A DNA stretch of 61,123 bases from Segatella copri (GCF_009494395.1 NZ_VZCB01000092.1:1-61123), one strand, 5' to 3'; counted from the stretch's first letter, positions 35,601 to 44,078 are shown. The notes: generated by a model from the sequence alone, not told the origin. Program-made: numbers and translations.

Positions 35601-37842
35601 GTGATTCGGTTAGGCGCAGTCTTGCCTCGTCCATGTTCTTGACGGTGATACCTGTGGCATAGACGTGCGGAATGTTGTTGCCACGCTCAATGTATCCGCT
35701 CTGTTCGAGAGCAGATAGGGCGGTGCGAACACGGGTTTCTATGTCGGATACCGAGTCATCCCAACCGGCTTGACGGGCTATCTCCAGTGCCGAACAACTT
35801 ACATGTGGACGCTGCTTGGTAAAATCCTTAATGGCTTTCCATACCTGTTGTATCTCGCTGATGCTCAGTTTGGTTTGGTTGAGCAGAATGAAGTGCTTGT
35901 CTAAGTCCTCATCGCTATAGAGTACATAGCATTTGGCATTGAGGTGTGGATCTCTTCCTGCACGTCCAGCCTCCTGTACATAGTTCTCCAGAGAGTCGGA
36001 GATGTCGTAGTGGATAACCAGCCCCACATCGCTCTTATCTACTCCCATACCGAAGGCGGAGGTGGCAACGATGATTCTAACCTTATCGTTCATGAAGGCA
36101 TCCTGATTGTGTATCTTCTCTTCAGCATCCATCTTGCCATTATAGGGCAGGGCGGATATGCCGTCACGTGTCAGTTTTTGGGCGAGTTCCCGGGTTCGCT
36201 TGGTGCGGGATACGTAGATGATGGTTGGGCAATCTGCCTGCTCTACCAGCGAGCGCAGGAGATTGTATTTATTGCCGTCACTATCTACGTGGATAACGGA
36301 ATAGTGCAGGTTGGTACGTGAGGCTGATGAGGCGAAGAGCTGGAGGTCGGTGCCCAGCCAATGCTTGAAATAGTCGCAGATGTCCTGTACCACCTTCTGT
36401 TTTGCAGTTGCGGTGAAGCAAGATACGGGTATCAGGGTTTGACCATGATTGCGGGTCATGGCATCCTTGCCAAACTTGCGTTCCTGATATTCCTTGATAA
36501 ATTTGCCGATGTATAGGTAATCTACACGGAAGTCTTGTCCCCATGCAGAGAAGCAGTGTGCTTCATCAATGACGAATCTCACCACATGCCGTGCCATCAG
36601 GATGCGCTCGATGGTTTTGGAGCGCAACATCTCTGGTGCTATATATAATAAGGTGGCATCTCCGCTCTGCACTCGTTCTATGGCTAGGGAGCGGGAGATA
36701 GGGTCGAGGAGACCGTTGATGGTTACGGCATCAGTGAAGCCGCGGTCTGCGAGGTTATCTACCTGGTCTTTCATCAATGATTGCAGAGGAGAGATAACCA
36801 CGGTGAGTCCATGTATGGTTCTGCCATCCATCAAGGCTGGCAACTGGAAGGTGAGCGACTTGCCGCCACCCGTAGGAAATATCGCCAATAATGACTTACC
36901 ATCCACTGCTGCCTGCGATGCCTGTTCCTGCAGTGGTTCGCCGTCATAGGTACGGAAGGCATCATAGCCAAAGAGCTGCTTCAGGTTGTAATGAATGTCG
37001 AGCATGCGGTTGCAATACTCGCAGCCATCGGTGCATTGGGTATGGCAGAGCATATAGATGATATGTTCTACTTCGGGATAATGGTAGAGTACCCAACCTG
37101 GGGTAACAGATTGGTAATCGTCTGTGCCTATGAGGGCCAAGGCGTATGCCAAGCCGCAAGGCGACTGGGCTGCAAGGGCCGGAATGTCGGCATGGGCGCA
37201 AATATGATTCTTGTATTCAGAAAGAATGTATTCTGAAACGTCTATGATTGCATGATCCGATATTGCATGATCCGATATTGTTTCATCTGATATTGTATCA
37301 TCGGTGTCGATGGCTCCCACATACATCAGGAATCCTCTGAATTCCTCTTCATGCTGGAGCAGCAAGGTGAAGATTTTTCTCTTCCTTTCTGATAATTGAT
37401 TCCATGCGGCGATTTCATCCATCAACAGCTCCTTGGCTTTCTCGCAGTCGTTGACAGGATTGTTCATCTGCTCGCTCATCAGTTTGTCGTCCTTTACCAG
37501 ATGATGGTAAGGGCGCTTGGGAAAGAGGAGTGGGGAGAGATAGAGGGTATCTATCAGTATGCCGTTGAGTTGGAGATAGCGAGCATCGTGATGAATGAGG
37601 TTATGCCCGCAGATATAGTTAACCTTTCCTTCTTGCAGGAACTTGTTCAGTGCCGGCTGCGATGCTTGGTGAAAGGTGGCTCCGTCATAACGCAATGCTC
37701 CGATGTCGTGTATTTTATGGTCTTTCAGTCCTACTTCGGTATCTACGAAGGCAATGTTCCTGCTTCTGGCATCTTTCTTCTTGATGTCAGAGCTTACGGT
37801 GAGATTGTTCTTCCTTCCAAAGAGGCGACTGAATATTGACAT
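32638..37842 (-). CDS. Exonuclease-RecQ-UvrD triple-domain helicase
   Basis: This 1734-residue protein starts with a DnaQ/RNase T-like domain (FVDTEV at about 32-37, HNLIHHDA at about 80-87). A cysteine cluster CHTQCTDGCEYC (266-277) follows, then a RecQ-type SF2 helicase with Walker A PTGGGKS (323-329) and DEAH (426-429). The C-terminal 600 residues are a UvrD/Rep SF1 helicase: AGPGSGKT (about 1170), VIDEAQD, VGDDDQNIYEFRG and the YVGMTRAKH end motif. Between the helicases are repeats of TEESN and SRE(I/N). Such proteins unwind and trim branched or damaged DNA. It lies directly upstream of the kinase/DarT operon on the same strand. Confidence 0.88.
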   Translation of the reverse strand: MSIFSRLFGRKNNLTVSSDIKKKDARSRNIAFVDTEVGLKDHKIHDIGALRYDGATFHQASQPALNKFLQEGKVNYICGHNLIHHDARYLQLNGILIDTLYLSPLLFPKRPYHHLVKDDKLMSEQMNNPVNDCEKAKELLMDEIAAWNQLSERKRKIFTLLLQHEEEFRGFLMYVGAIDTDDTISDETISDHAISDHAIIDVSEYILSEYKNHICAHADIPALAAQSPCGLAYALALIGTDDYQSVTPGWVLYHYPEVEHIIYMLCHTQCTDGCEYCNRMLDIHYNLKQLFGYDAFRTYDGEPLQEQASQAAVDGKSLLAIFPTGGGKSLTFQLPALMDGRTIHGLTVVISPLQSLMKDQVDNLADRGFTDAVTINGLLDPISRSLAIERVQSGDATLLYIAPEMLRSKTIERILMARHVVRFVIDEAHCFSAWGQDFRVDYLYIGKFIKEYQERKFGKDAMTRNHGQTLIPVSCFTATAKQKVVQDICDYFKHWLGTDLQLFASSASRTNLHYSVIHVDSDGNKYNLLRSLVEQADCPTIIYVSRTKRTRELAQKLTRDGISALPYNGKMDAEEKIHNQDAFMNDKVRIIVATSAFGMGVDKSDVGLVIHYDISDSLENYVQEAGRAGRDPHLNAKCYVLYSDEDLDKHFILLNQTKLSISEIQQVWKAIKDFTKQRPHVSCSALEIARQAGWDDSVSDIETRVRTALSALEQSGYIERGNNIPHVYATGITVKNMDEARLRLTESPLFSEDEMKNAIRIIKSLITQKHIAKAQDSEAESRIDYLADILGLSKRDVISSIDRMRQEGILADTRDISAYLQDISDKQRKPQQMLENFAKLERYILEHIPDESLHITYKQLNDNAVRDGINTSTEKKIRTLLYFLAVKGYAHKKEDGVRNLIVTRDKDIETIIKRFERRIEVCRFIIERLYSLAEEISKTVTEESNVTEESNVTEESNNSSSVEKNPSGENGLEKASGSRENSRENSREISREISRDNSREISREKPLQFSVVELLNDLKSSNQSLFSDFSSLQLEDVEEALLYLSKIGAMKLEGGFLVLYNAMAIKRTKELRLRYKQEDYRMLNEFYKQKIQQIHIVGEYANLMVRDYDAALQYVQDYFQMDYHRFISKYFKGNRETEIERNVTPSKYKKLFGMLSKRQKEIIDDHESRCIVVAAGPGSGKTRVLVHKLASLLLLEDVKHEQLLMLTFSRAAATEFKQRLMQLIGNAAHFVEIKTFHSYCFDLLGRVGNLDEAGDVVKQAAEMINNGEVEPNRISKTVLVIDEAQDMSKDDYALVTALMKANEEMRVIAVGDDDQNIYEFRGSNSQYLYELTQTEHSRFIEMTENYRSLRHIVDAANDFARNIRQRIKSAPIISMNQEDGEVKIVKHPYETQEKKVYMYQPILEDVTRLLGSNSSKEAEASSLKKNETISILTQTNEEAVIMLALLHSHNINAKLVQSMDGLRFWNLAEVRYFLKKIDQGIKETKTPIIPDDIWEAAKQQTFQKYATSQALPYLHRSLQIFEQTNRAKYYSDLREFVFESSVEDFCDISKSDIVVSTIHKAKGHEFDHVLMLITHPEHPTDDILRRYYVGMTRAKHTLAIHTNGNLFDNLKSAQHLYDAQAYDEPDEIVLQLSHKDVNLGFSKPHKDAILCLRSGMPLTYHDHCLSLPSTGRDIAQLSIKMKEKLGKWELKGYKVTAARIRFIVAWKSKDAPRDEKESAIVLADLVMKRTVKKN

Positions 37843-37943
37843 AATAAACTTTTCTTTTTTGCTTTTTAGATGTATCAGAAAGCTGTCTTATCTATGCATA
37901 GACCATACCTTCCTCTATGATGTCACAGACAGATATTTTTATT

Positions 37944-39509
37944 TTATGCTTTTTCGATTATCCAATTTTCGATATTCCCAGTTTTACTGTCGAAGTTGAT
38001 GCCGACCTTGGTTATTGGCTTGCCGCTTAGTGCAAATCGTTTGTGATAGTTCTTCAGGTTGATTTGCTGCATTGCAGACTTCGCACTCCTGTCCAACTTA
38101 ATCTCCAACAGGAAAAGGTCTGTATGGGTGAGCAATACGATGTCAACTCTGCCGTTGGGTGTATGAACTTCAACGTCCACCTGATAGTCTGTAAGCAGAG
38201 AGAATATGATGAAGAGCATCTGCTGGTAATGTCCCTCATAATGAGCGTTGTTGCAGTAAGGAACAGTTCCCAAAAATGTCTGGAGTAAGGTTAATGCCTC
38301 CTCCATATTCTGCTTATCCAATGCCTGTGCGATACGACGGGCTGTATTGGTTGTTGCAAGTGTATTTTGTGTGACGTATGATGGAATCAGTGCCTTGGTC
38401 AGTCCCATTTTCACCTCCTTGTTAGGAACATCAAGAACGTAATAGTTGTAGTCTTCATGATATTCCTTGATGGTGATATATCCACTTTGGTAAAGCAGCG
38501 GCATGATGGTTGGCATATTCTCCGTAGGAACATCAAACTCGCTGGCATCAGCCTCCACTTGGGTGATGACATCTGTAGGAACTACCTGATATTTGCGCAT
38601 CATATTGATGAGATAAGTTGGAGTGCCGGAAGTAAACCAATAGGATCCGAACTTGTTTTCAGCAAAGCAATTCAGCAGGCTATATGGATTGAAGATATCG
38701 GGTGAGAATCTTGTGAAATGATAGCCGTCATAATTCTCTTTTAACTTGTCGATGACTTGCTCTTTCGTTATGTTTCTTCTTCGGGCAAGTTCGTCAATAT
38801 CTTCCGACATCTGCATCAGAAGTTCTTCTTTGGTGATGCCACAGATACCAGCATAGTCATCATTCATGGATATGTTGGTGATGTTGTTCAGTTCGCTGAA
38901 GATGCTGATTTGCGAGAATTTGGTGATGCCTGTCAGGAAGACAAAGCGTAGTTTAGCTTCGCTGTATTTCAAAGGACTGAAAAAGTTGCGCATGATATTG
39001 CGCAAAGTATCCAACTGTTCTTGCTCGTGAACCACATCCAGCATGGGTGCATCATATTCATCAATAAGCACGACTACCTGTTTTCCGGATTTCTCGTATG
39101 CAGTATTGATCAGTTCTGTCAATCGGTTATTGGCATCAATTTGTGGCTGTGTGATACCCCATTTCTTTTCTTCTGTTTCCAGTATGAATGCGAGATATCT
39201 CTCCAGCTGTTCTTTATTCATGTGTTTGCCTCCGCTCAAATCAAAGTGGAGCACAGGATATTCTGTCCACTCCTTTTCCAGCTTTTCGATGGCAAGACCA
39301 TTGAATAAGTCTTTCTTGCCTTCAAAGTAACTCTGGAGGGTGGTGAGAAACAGGGATTTTCCAAAGCGGCGTGGACGTCCCAAGAAGAAATAGGTACCGC
39401 TGGTGTGAGTCAGGCGGTAAACGTATTCCGTCTTGTCGATATAGAGCTTGTTTTCCTTGCGGATTCGCTCGAAAGTCTGTATGCCTAATGGATATAACTT
39501 AAGTGCCAT
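37944..39509 (-). CDS. AAA-ATPase-like protein with PD-(D/E)XK domain
   Basis: The 521-residue protein belongs to the family common in Bacteroidales, in which an N-terminal ATPase-like domain (GRPRRFGKSLFLTTL as Walker A, VVVLIDEYDAP as Walker B) is joined to a C-terminal nuclease-like domain (GRVDIVL, LFLLEIKLD, with the acidic and Lys residues of PD-(D/E)XK). Such genes occur in many copies per genome and are thought to act in mobile-element or defence biology, but no function is proven. Full length for the family. A -7 box lies at 39536-39543. The RecQ-UvrD gene begins 101 bp downstream. Confidence 0.88.
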   Translation of the reverse strand: MALKLYPLGIQTFERIRKENKLYIDKTEYVYRLTHTSGTYFFLGRPRRFGKSLFLTTLQSYFEGKKDLFNGLAIEKLEKEWTEYPVLHFDLSGGKHMNKEQLERYLAFILETEEKKWGITQPQIDANNRLTELINTAYEKSGKQVVVLIDEYDAPMLDVVHEQEQLDTLRNIMRNFFSPLKYSEAKLRFVFLTGITKFSQISIFSELNNITNISMNDDYAGICGITKEELLMQMSEDIDELARRRNITKEQVIDKLKENYDGYHFTRFSPDIFNPYSLLNCFAENKFGSYWFTSGTPTYLINMMRKYQVVPTDVITQVEADASEFDVPTENMPTIMPLLYQSGYITIKEYHEDYNYYVLDVPNKEVKMGLTKALIPSYVTQNTLATTNTARRIAQALDKQNMEEALTLLQTFLGTVPYCNNAHYEGHYQQMLFIIFSLLTDYQVDVEVHTPNGRVDIVLLTHTDLFLLEIKLDRSAKSAMQQINLKNYHKRFALSGKPITKVGINFDSKTGNIENWIIEKA

Positions 39510-39535
39510 AATCTTCGATGTTTATATTTCCACCG

Positions 39536-39543
39536 CAAATTTA
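39536..39543 (-). promoter_or_regulatory. -7 box of the 37944-39509 gene
   Basis: TAAATTTG on the minus strand, 27 bp before the start codon. No good -33 element is visible. Confidence 0.5.
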
Positions 39544-39645
39544 CAATTAATATTTGATATATGCAAATAATCAAGCGCTTTTGTCTTCTTTGAAAGCTGT
39601 TTTTATACAATTTCAAGAGGCTCGTGAGGATATCTTCAAGGCAGA

Positions 39646-40203
39646 TTAATATGCCCCTAAAACCTTCCAGTCGTCTATGAGTTTGAATAGTCGGGGCATG
39701 GCTGGCTTGTAGCTGTCGGGATAGGTGAGGGAATAGACGAAGAGTATTCTGCCACTCTTGATGAATTTGTCGTAATGACTATAGCCATCTACTCTTACTC
39801 CGTTTTCATAGACAGGACCGGAGAGGATGAATGCTTTATTCGATGCCTGCATCGTCCGCTCCGAATGAAGCTTCTGGGCAAGAGAATCGGCACAAGCCTG
39901 GAGGGTGTTGCTATAGTTGGGGGTAACATAACTCTCCAGGATGATGTTGGCATGATTGGTGAATGAGAAGCGGGCATAACCCTGGTATCCCGATACCGAA
40001 GTATCCTCCTGCTGGAAGAAGCAAGGATACTTGATAACGTAGCCGAAGTCTGGATCATTGTATTCCTTCATGGGTGCCATCTCTACCTTGGTTTTGAAAT
40101 CCGACATGGGTGTATGCTGCTCTTTCGTAACCTCATGATGATAGTTGATGATGAAGTTTATCATCATCAGCAAGACAACTGCTATCAAAAAAATCTTCTT
40201 CAT
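39646..40203 (-). CDS. Exported or membrane-anchored protein of unknown function
   Basis: The 185-residue protein has an N-terminal hydrophobic segment (KKIFLIAVVLLMMINFII) without a lipobox, so it is either secreted or held by a signal anchor. The soluble part (DPDFGYVIKYPCFF, YARFSFTNHANIILESYV, RILFVYSLTYP) is beta-rich. I do not recognise the family. It has its own -7 box and lies 93 bp downstream of the membrane-bound winged-helix regulator, on the same strand. A regulator-target or sensor-partner relation is therefore plausible. Confidence 0.7.
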   Translation of the reverse strand: MKKIFLIAVVLLMMINFIINYHHEVTKEQHTPMSDFKTKVEMAPMKEYNDPDFGYVIKYPCFFQQEDTSVSGYQGYARFSFTNHANIILESYVTPNYSNTLQACADSLAQKLHSERTMQASNKAFILSGPVYENGVRVDGYSHYDKFIKSGRILFVYSLTYPDSYKPAMPRLFKLIDDWKVLGAY

Positions 40204-40230
40204 ATCTTTGCTTCTTTTGTATTATAGCTG

Positions 40231-40238
40231 CAAAGGTA
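40231..40238 (-). promoter_or_regulatory. -7 box of the 39646-40203 gene
   Basis: TACCTTTG on the minus strand, 28 bp before the start codon, located between the regulator gene and this gene. Confidence 0.55.
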
Positions 40239-40296
40239 TGAAGAAGATGGGAAAATGCTAAATAATAAGTATGACATTTGGCTGACATTTCTGAAC

Positions 40297-41070
40297 TTAT
40301 CTGATTATCAGTCGGTAAGACTTGCCTCTTTCCGACTCAATCATGAGGTTGCTATTCTGCTCAATCACCGGTTTGATACGGCGAATCAAGGTATAGAGCG
40401 TTTCGCTGGCATCCGGTTTCTTGGGCCAAAGAGCATCACAAATCTCCTGTTTGGAGAGTTGATGATGCGTATTGTTGAAGAAGAGTTGCATCAGCTGGTG
40501 TTGCATCGGAGTAAACTTGATGGCTTGTCCGTTTTCCTGATTGTAGAAGGAATCCTCGTCTTGAGAATAGCACATGGTGCCGAACATATCAGCCTCATGA
40601 TTCCAGGGTTGTTTTCTGCGATGATAGTATAGCGATGCAATTGCCCAAATCATAGCCATGAGGGTAAGCGTCAAAGATGTCCGCTGGTTGCTCATACTCA
40701 AAACATCTGCCATCGAACAGTTAGCATAACTTTGGATAGAATGCTCGTTGAGAAGCATCTTTTTGCTGCTGAGCAGGTTGGCGCTATTTACCAACTGGGA
40801 ATTGTTCTTGCCTCTTCTTCTGTCTTCCATCACATAGCAGAGATTACTGGTCGACTTCAGCAGGTTGATGCTGAGATGTGAGCGGTAGCTCTGGATGGTA
40901 TCAGGCGTAATCCATTGATATTTATTTTCCTGAAGAGTCAGAGCCAAAGCTTTGTTCATATCTTGTACAATGGCATACTGTGCCTTGCGGTAGTTACTCA
41001 CGCTGGAGAATGCCGCAGACATCACAAGGATGGCGAAGATGAGGATGGAATGATATGCTTTCAGTTTCAT
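40297..41070 (-). CDS. Membrane-bound winged-helix transcriptional regulator
   Basis: The 257-residue protein has a first membrane segment at about 8-26, an extracytoplasmic loop of about 110 residues, a second membrane segment at about 130-147 (TLTLMAMIWAIASLYY) and a C-terminal OmpR-type winged helix (IKFTPMQHQLMQLFF, KQEICDALWPKK, LIRRIKPVIEQN). It should sense a signal outside the inner membrane and act on DNA directly without a kinase, as ToxR/CadC-type proteins do. Here the order is reversed, since the DNA-binding domain is C-terminal after two membrane passes. The adjacent exported protein gene is a likely target. Confidence 0.82.
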   Translation of the reverse strand: MKLKAYHSILIFAILVMSAAFSSVSNYRKAQYAIVQDMNKALALTLQENKYQWITPDTIQSYRSHLSINLLKSTSNLCYVMEDRRRGKNNSQLVNSANLLSSKKMLLNEHSIQSYANCSMADVLSMSNQRTSLTLTLMAMIWAIASLYYHRRKQPWNHEADMFGTMCYSQDEDSFYNQENGQAIKFTPMQHQLMQLFFNNTHHQLSKQEICDALWPKKPDASETLYTLIRRIKPVIEQNSNLMIESERGKSYRLIIR

Positions 41071-41115
41071 ATTATCTATTCTGTTTAAATGATATACTGT
41101 TTAAATATTCAAATG

Positions 41116-41123
41116 CAAAAGTA
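41116..41123 (-). promoter_or_regulatory. -7 box of the membrane regulator gene
   Basis: TACTTTTG on the minus strand, 46 bp before the start codon. The rest of 41124-41264 holds no gene. Confidence 0.5.
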
Positions 41124-41264
41124 CAGAAATTCTATGAAAGATGGAATAAAACTAGATATAATATTCGTTAATTGATAAATGTCAGACTTATGTCAGTCAT
41201 ATTTTTCGCTTTTAGGAAAGTTGGCTTTGCTTTCTATATGGGTTGCATGGGCAATAGCCGGAAT

Positions 41265-42203
41265 TTATTTCTTCCCTTTATTGATGATATAAATTCCGGC
41301 AGTAGCCAATGCGCCTGCTATCAGATACTTCCAGTAGAAGGTTTCGCCCAGACAGAGACAGGAGGTTATGGCTCCTACTACGGGGATGAGCGAATTGTAT
41401 ATCGCTACCTTTCCTACGGGATTGCAGCTCAATAATTTGTTGTAGAGAGCGAAACTGATAGTTGAGATGGCGATGAGCAGCAGAAGGATAGTGATGCCCC
41501 AGAGGCTGATGACTGGCAGATAACCACCCATTAACAATGCAGGAATCACCAGCAAGGCTCCACCGATGCTCAGCGAATAACCGGTTCCTACGAAAACATC
41601 CACCCTCTTGCTCAATCCTCGGGTCAGCAGGGAAGCACTGGCTCCACACAGGGCATTGAGGATAATCATACCATCGCCCAGGAATGTGAAACTTCCGCTT
41701 TCCTTTCCGCCAAGGTTCAAGGCAAGGATGCCCAGGAATCCGATGATGCAGCCCAATGCCTTTCGCCACGTCATCCTGTCGCTCTTGAAGAAGATGCAGG
41801 CAAGGATAACCACCGTGAAGACGCTCATAGAATTGAGTATCGCCGAACGTGCTCCAGCATTATGCGAGAGTCCGAAATAGAAGAAGGCATAATGAAGGGT
41901 GGTGTTGAGGAGTGCATAGAGGAGAAGGAACCAGACATTCTCTTGAACAGCTTTCTTCTTGAATCCGAATTTACGATGCGAGCTTCTGGCGATGGCAAGG
42001 ATGATGATGCCGGAGATGAAGAAGCGGATGCCGGCAAAAAGCATCTTGCTTCCGGTCATGTCTGCTGTAATCTGATATTCCTCCATTCCCATTTTTATCA
42101 ATGGGTAAGCCCATCCCCACGAGATAGCAGCCGTAAGGGCGAACAGGCTTACCCATACCGGGCGCTGAAATATACTGAGTGTATTTGTTTCTTTCTTTTC
42201 CAT
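41265..42203 (-). CDS. EamA/DMT-family transporter
   Basis: The 312-residue protein has about ten hydrophobic segments arranged as two EamA repeats, the design of drug/metabolite exporters in the inner membrane. The second repeat begins near FLGDGMIILNALCGASASLL. It ends IYIINKGKK. The cargo cannot be predicted. It follows the pyridoxamine kinase gene by 48 bp and may be co-transcribed with it. Linking the transporter to vitamin B6 is only a guess from this position. Confidence 0.88.
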   Translation of the reverse strand: MEKKETNTLSIFQRPVWVSLFALTAAISWGWAYPLIKMGMEEYQITADMTGSKMLFAGIRFFISGIIILAIARSSHRKFGFKKKAVQENVWFLLLYALLNTTLHYAFFYFGLSHNAGARSAILNSMSVFTVVILACIFFKSDRMTWRKALGCIIGFLGILALNLGGKESGSFTFLGDGMIILNALCGASASLLTRGLSKRVDVFVGTGYSLSIGGALLVIPALLMGGYLPVISLWGITILLLLIAISTISFALYNKLLSCNPVGKVAIYNSLIPVVGAITSCLCLGETFYWKYLIAGALATAGIYIINKGKK

Positions 42204-42251
42204 TATAACTTAATTGATATTCCCTTGCTTCTGAGTTTGCTAAATGGCAAT

Positions 42252-43073
42252 CTACAAGTCCCCCAGATGTCTTTCTATCGGAATTCCTCGGTTCTTGTCC
42301 TTGTCATCCTTGTTGATGTCTATCCAGTTGCGCAGGGTATCCATGGCGATGCGGGTGGCATGGCGGAGATGATCGCCATCCTTCAGTCTGCCCACGATGA
42401 TGCTGGAGAAGATGTCGCCGGTGCCCGGGAACTGAACTGGGATTTCTTCGTAGGGCAGGAGGAAATACTCTTCTGTAAGATGATTGAAACCTACCACGGC
42501 ATGCTGACCCTCTACGATGCACGAGGTGATGAGCACGGAGTGGGAACCGATGGCTCTCAGTTTATCTATCAGTTCATAGGCATCCTTCTCCGAGATTCCC
42601 TCTTCCTTGTATTCCGAATCCGTCAGCAGGCAAGCCTCGGTATAGTTGGGAAAACAGAGATGCGATACGCTCAGCATCTCCTTCATGCATCTCACGGTAC
42701 TCTCACTGGCTCCACCATAGAGCTTGCCGTAATCGCCCATCACTGGATCCACATAGATGTCGGTGCCCAGTGCTGCCTGTTCTCTGCAATAACGTGCCAC
42801 CAGCTTAGCCTGACGTTCCGAAGCCATGAAACCCGTGGTGATGGCATCGAAGTGAATGCCCAGTTCGTTCCACTTCTGCAAGGCTTCCTCGATATACGAA
42901 GTGCATTCCAGAATGGCGTACTTGCCGTATGGGAAGGTGTTGCTGATGAGCATGGTGGGCAGATTGAACACATCGAGTCCCATATAAGAGAGGATAGGCA
43001 TCTGAACTGCGGCAGATACCTTTCCGTAGCCACACATATCGCTGATAATAAGGATATTACTTTTCGCTTTCAT
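42252..43073 (-). CDS. Pyridoxamine/pyridoxal kinase-like protein
   Basis: The 273-residue protein belongs to the ribokinase-like PdxK/PdxY group, which phosphorylates pyridoxal or pyridoxamine in vitamin B6 salvage. The signature VDPVMGDYGKLY is in the middle, and FPGTGDIFSSIIVG holds the catalytic aspartate in the GTGD anion hole. SDMCGYGKVSA near the start is the substrate-side motif (usual form SxxxxGxxG). Length fits the family. It lies 45 bp downstream of the radical SAM gene and upstream of the EamA transporter, probably within one operon. Confidence 0.88.
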   Translation of the reverse strand: MKAKSNILIISDMCGYGKVSAAVQMPILSYMGLDVFNLPTMLISNTFPYGKYAILECTSYIEEALQKWNELGIHFDAITTGFMASERQAKLVARYCREQAALGTDIYVDPVMGDYGKLYGGASESTVRCMKEMLSVSHLCFPNYTEACLLTDSEYKEEGISEKDAYELIDKLRAIGSHSVLITSCIVEGQHAVVGFNHLTEEYFLLPYEEIPVQFPGTGDIFSSIIVGRLKDGDHLRHATRIAMDTLRNWIDINKDDKDKNRGIPIERHLGDL

Positions 43074-43118
43074 TCTTTCTTTTTTCTACTTGCTTTTCTT
43101 TCTTATCCTGATTATCTC

Positions 43119-43886
43119 TTAATAGCTGGCTGTACACTTGATGCCCAATGCCTCTACACGGTCCTTGATGGCATCGAGTACTTCCTTTGGTGCCTTTTCC
43201 AGCAACTTGTCTGGTGTTTCGCGGGCGATGGTATAAACCATTACCTGCTGAGGCTGGATGTCTTTCACTGCCTCCAGCCAAGGAGCTACGAAGTGTTCGC
43301 TGGTATTGTCCAAACCGTCACCTCTCAGGAACATGGTCTGGATGATGACGTGCCCCTTGAACATCTTCAGATATTTGATCACATCCTTCACGTCGTAGTT
43401 AGGCTGCTGAGGGCGGTCCAGCTTCTTGATGTAATCCATATCCACGGTATCCAGTTTCAGGATGTTGTTATCCACGAGCATCAGCGCCTCTCTCACTTCC
43501 TCCTTATATATATAGGTGGCGTTGCTGAGTACGGATACTTGTGCTTCAGGGAAATATTTCTTGCAGAGTTCCATCGTATCTTCCACGATTCCCTTGAAGT
43601 CTGGGTGTCCTGTAGGTTCACCATTTCCGGCGAAGGTGATGTCGTCCAGAGGCTGGCTGTTGTCGTGGCGCTCTTTCAGAACCTTCTCCAATCCTTCTCT
43701 TACCTCCTCGCGGGTAGGGCGCTTCTTCTTAGGACGGAAGTCGGCGTTGAATCCGCATTCGCAATAAACGCAGTCGAATGAGCAGACCTTGCCATCAGAT
43801 GGCATGAGGTTGATGCCCAGTGAAACTCCCAGACGGCGGGAGTTTACCGGACCGAATATCGGTGATGGATAAATAATCGTTGACAT
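43119..43886 (-). CDS. Radical SAM protein
   Basis: The 255-residue protein has the [4Fe-4S] motif CSFDCVYC (Cys35, Cys39, Cys42), followed by TFAGNGEPTGHPDF, the SAM-binding region. It lacks the extra C-terminal cluster domain of SPASM proteins. It resembles the MoaA/NirJ-like or wyosine-type short radical SAM proteins common in Bacteroidetes, but the substrate is unknown. It is the first gene of a possible operon with the pyridoxamine kinase and the EamA transporter, driven by the promoter at 43980-44011. Confidence 0.88.
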   Translation of the reverse strand: MSTIIYPSPIFGPVNSRRLGVSLGINLMPSDGKVCSFDCVYCECGFNADFRPKKKRPTREEVREGLEKVLKERHDNSQPLDDITFAGNGEPTGHPDFKGIVEDTMELCKKYFPEAQVSVLSNATYIYKEEVREALMLVDNNILKLDTVDMDYIKKLDRPQQPNYDVKDVIKYLKMFKGHVIIQTMFLRGDGLDNTSEHFVAPWLEAVKDIQPQQVMVYTIARETPDKLLEKAPKEVLDAIKDRVEALGIKCTASY

Positions 43887-43979
43887 AATCTTATTCTCCT
43901 TTATCTAATCTATTCTTTTTTTTATCTTGGTAATACCTATTTTATACCAATCTTATTTACTTGTTCGTAATTTGGTGGG

Positions 43980-44011
43980 CAAAAGTACTAAAAAATGTTG
44001 GAATGAACAAA
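43980..44011 (-). promoter_or_regulatory. Promoter of the radical SAM operon
   Basis: The -33 TTTG (44008-44011) and -7 TACTTTTG (43980-43987) are 20 bp apart on the minus strand. Confidence 0.7.
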
Positions 44012-44070
44012 TAAATCAACTGAAAATCGATTTATCCTTACCATTTGTCTTCTATCTCCGATAGATTGTG

Positions 44071-44078
44071 TACTTTTG
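44071..44078 (+). promoter_or_regulatory. -7 box upstream of the first ECF sigma gene
   Basis: TACTTTTG lies 110 bp before the sigma start. A TTTG at 44044-44047 is 23 bp upstream, slightly too far for an ideal -33. A possible leader including the 41-bp repeat follows. Confidence 0.5.

Noticed and set aside
41862..43781. Long 639-codon plus-strand frame
   Set aside because: It is antisense to the EamA transporter, pyridoxamine kinase and radical SAM genes, whose motifs are unambiguous.
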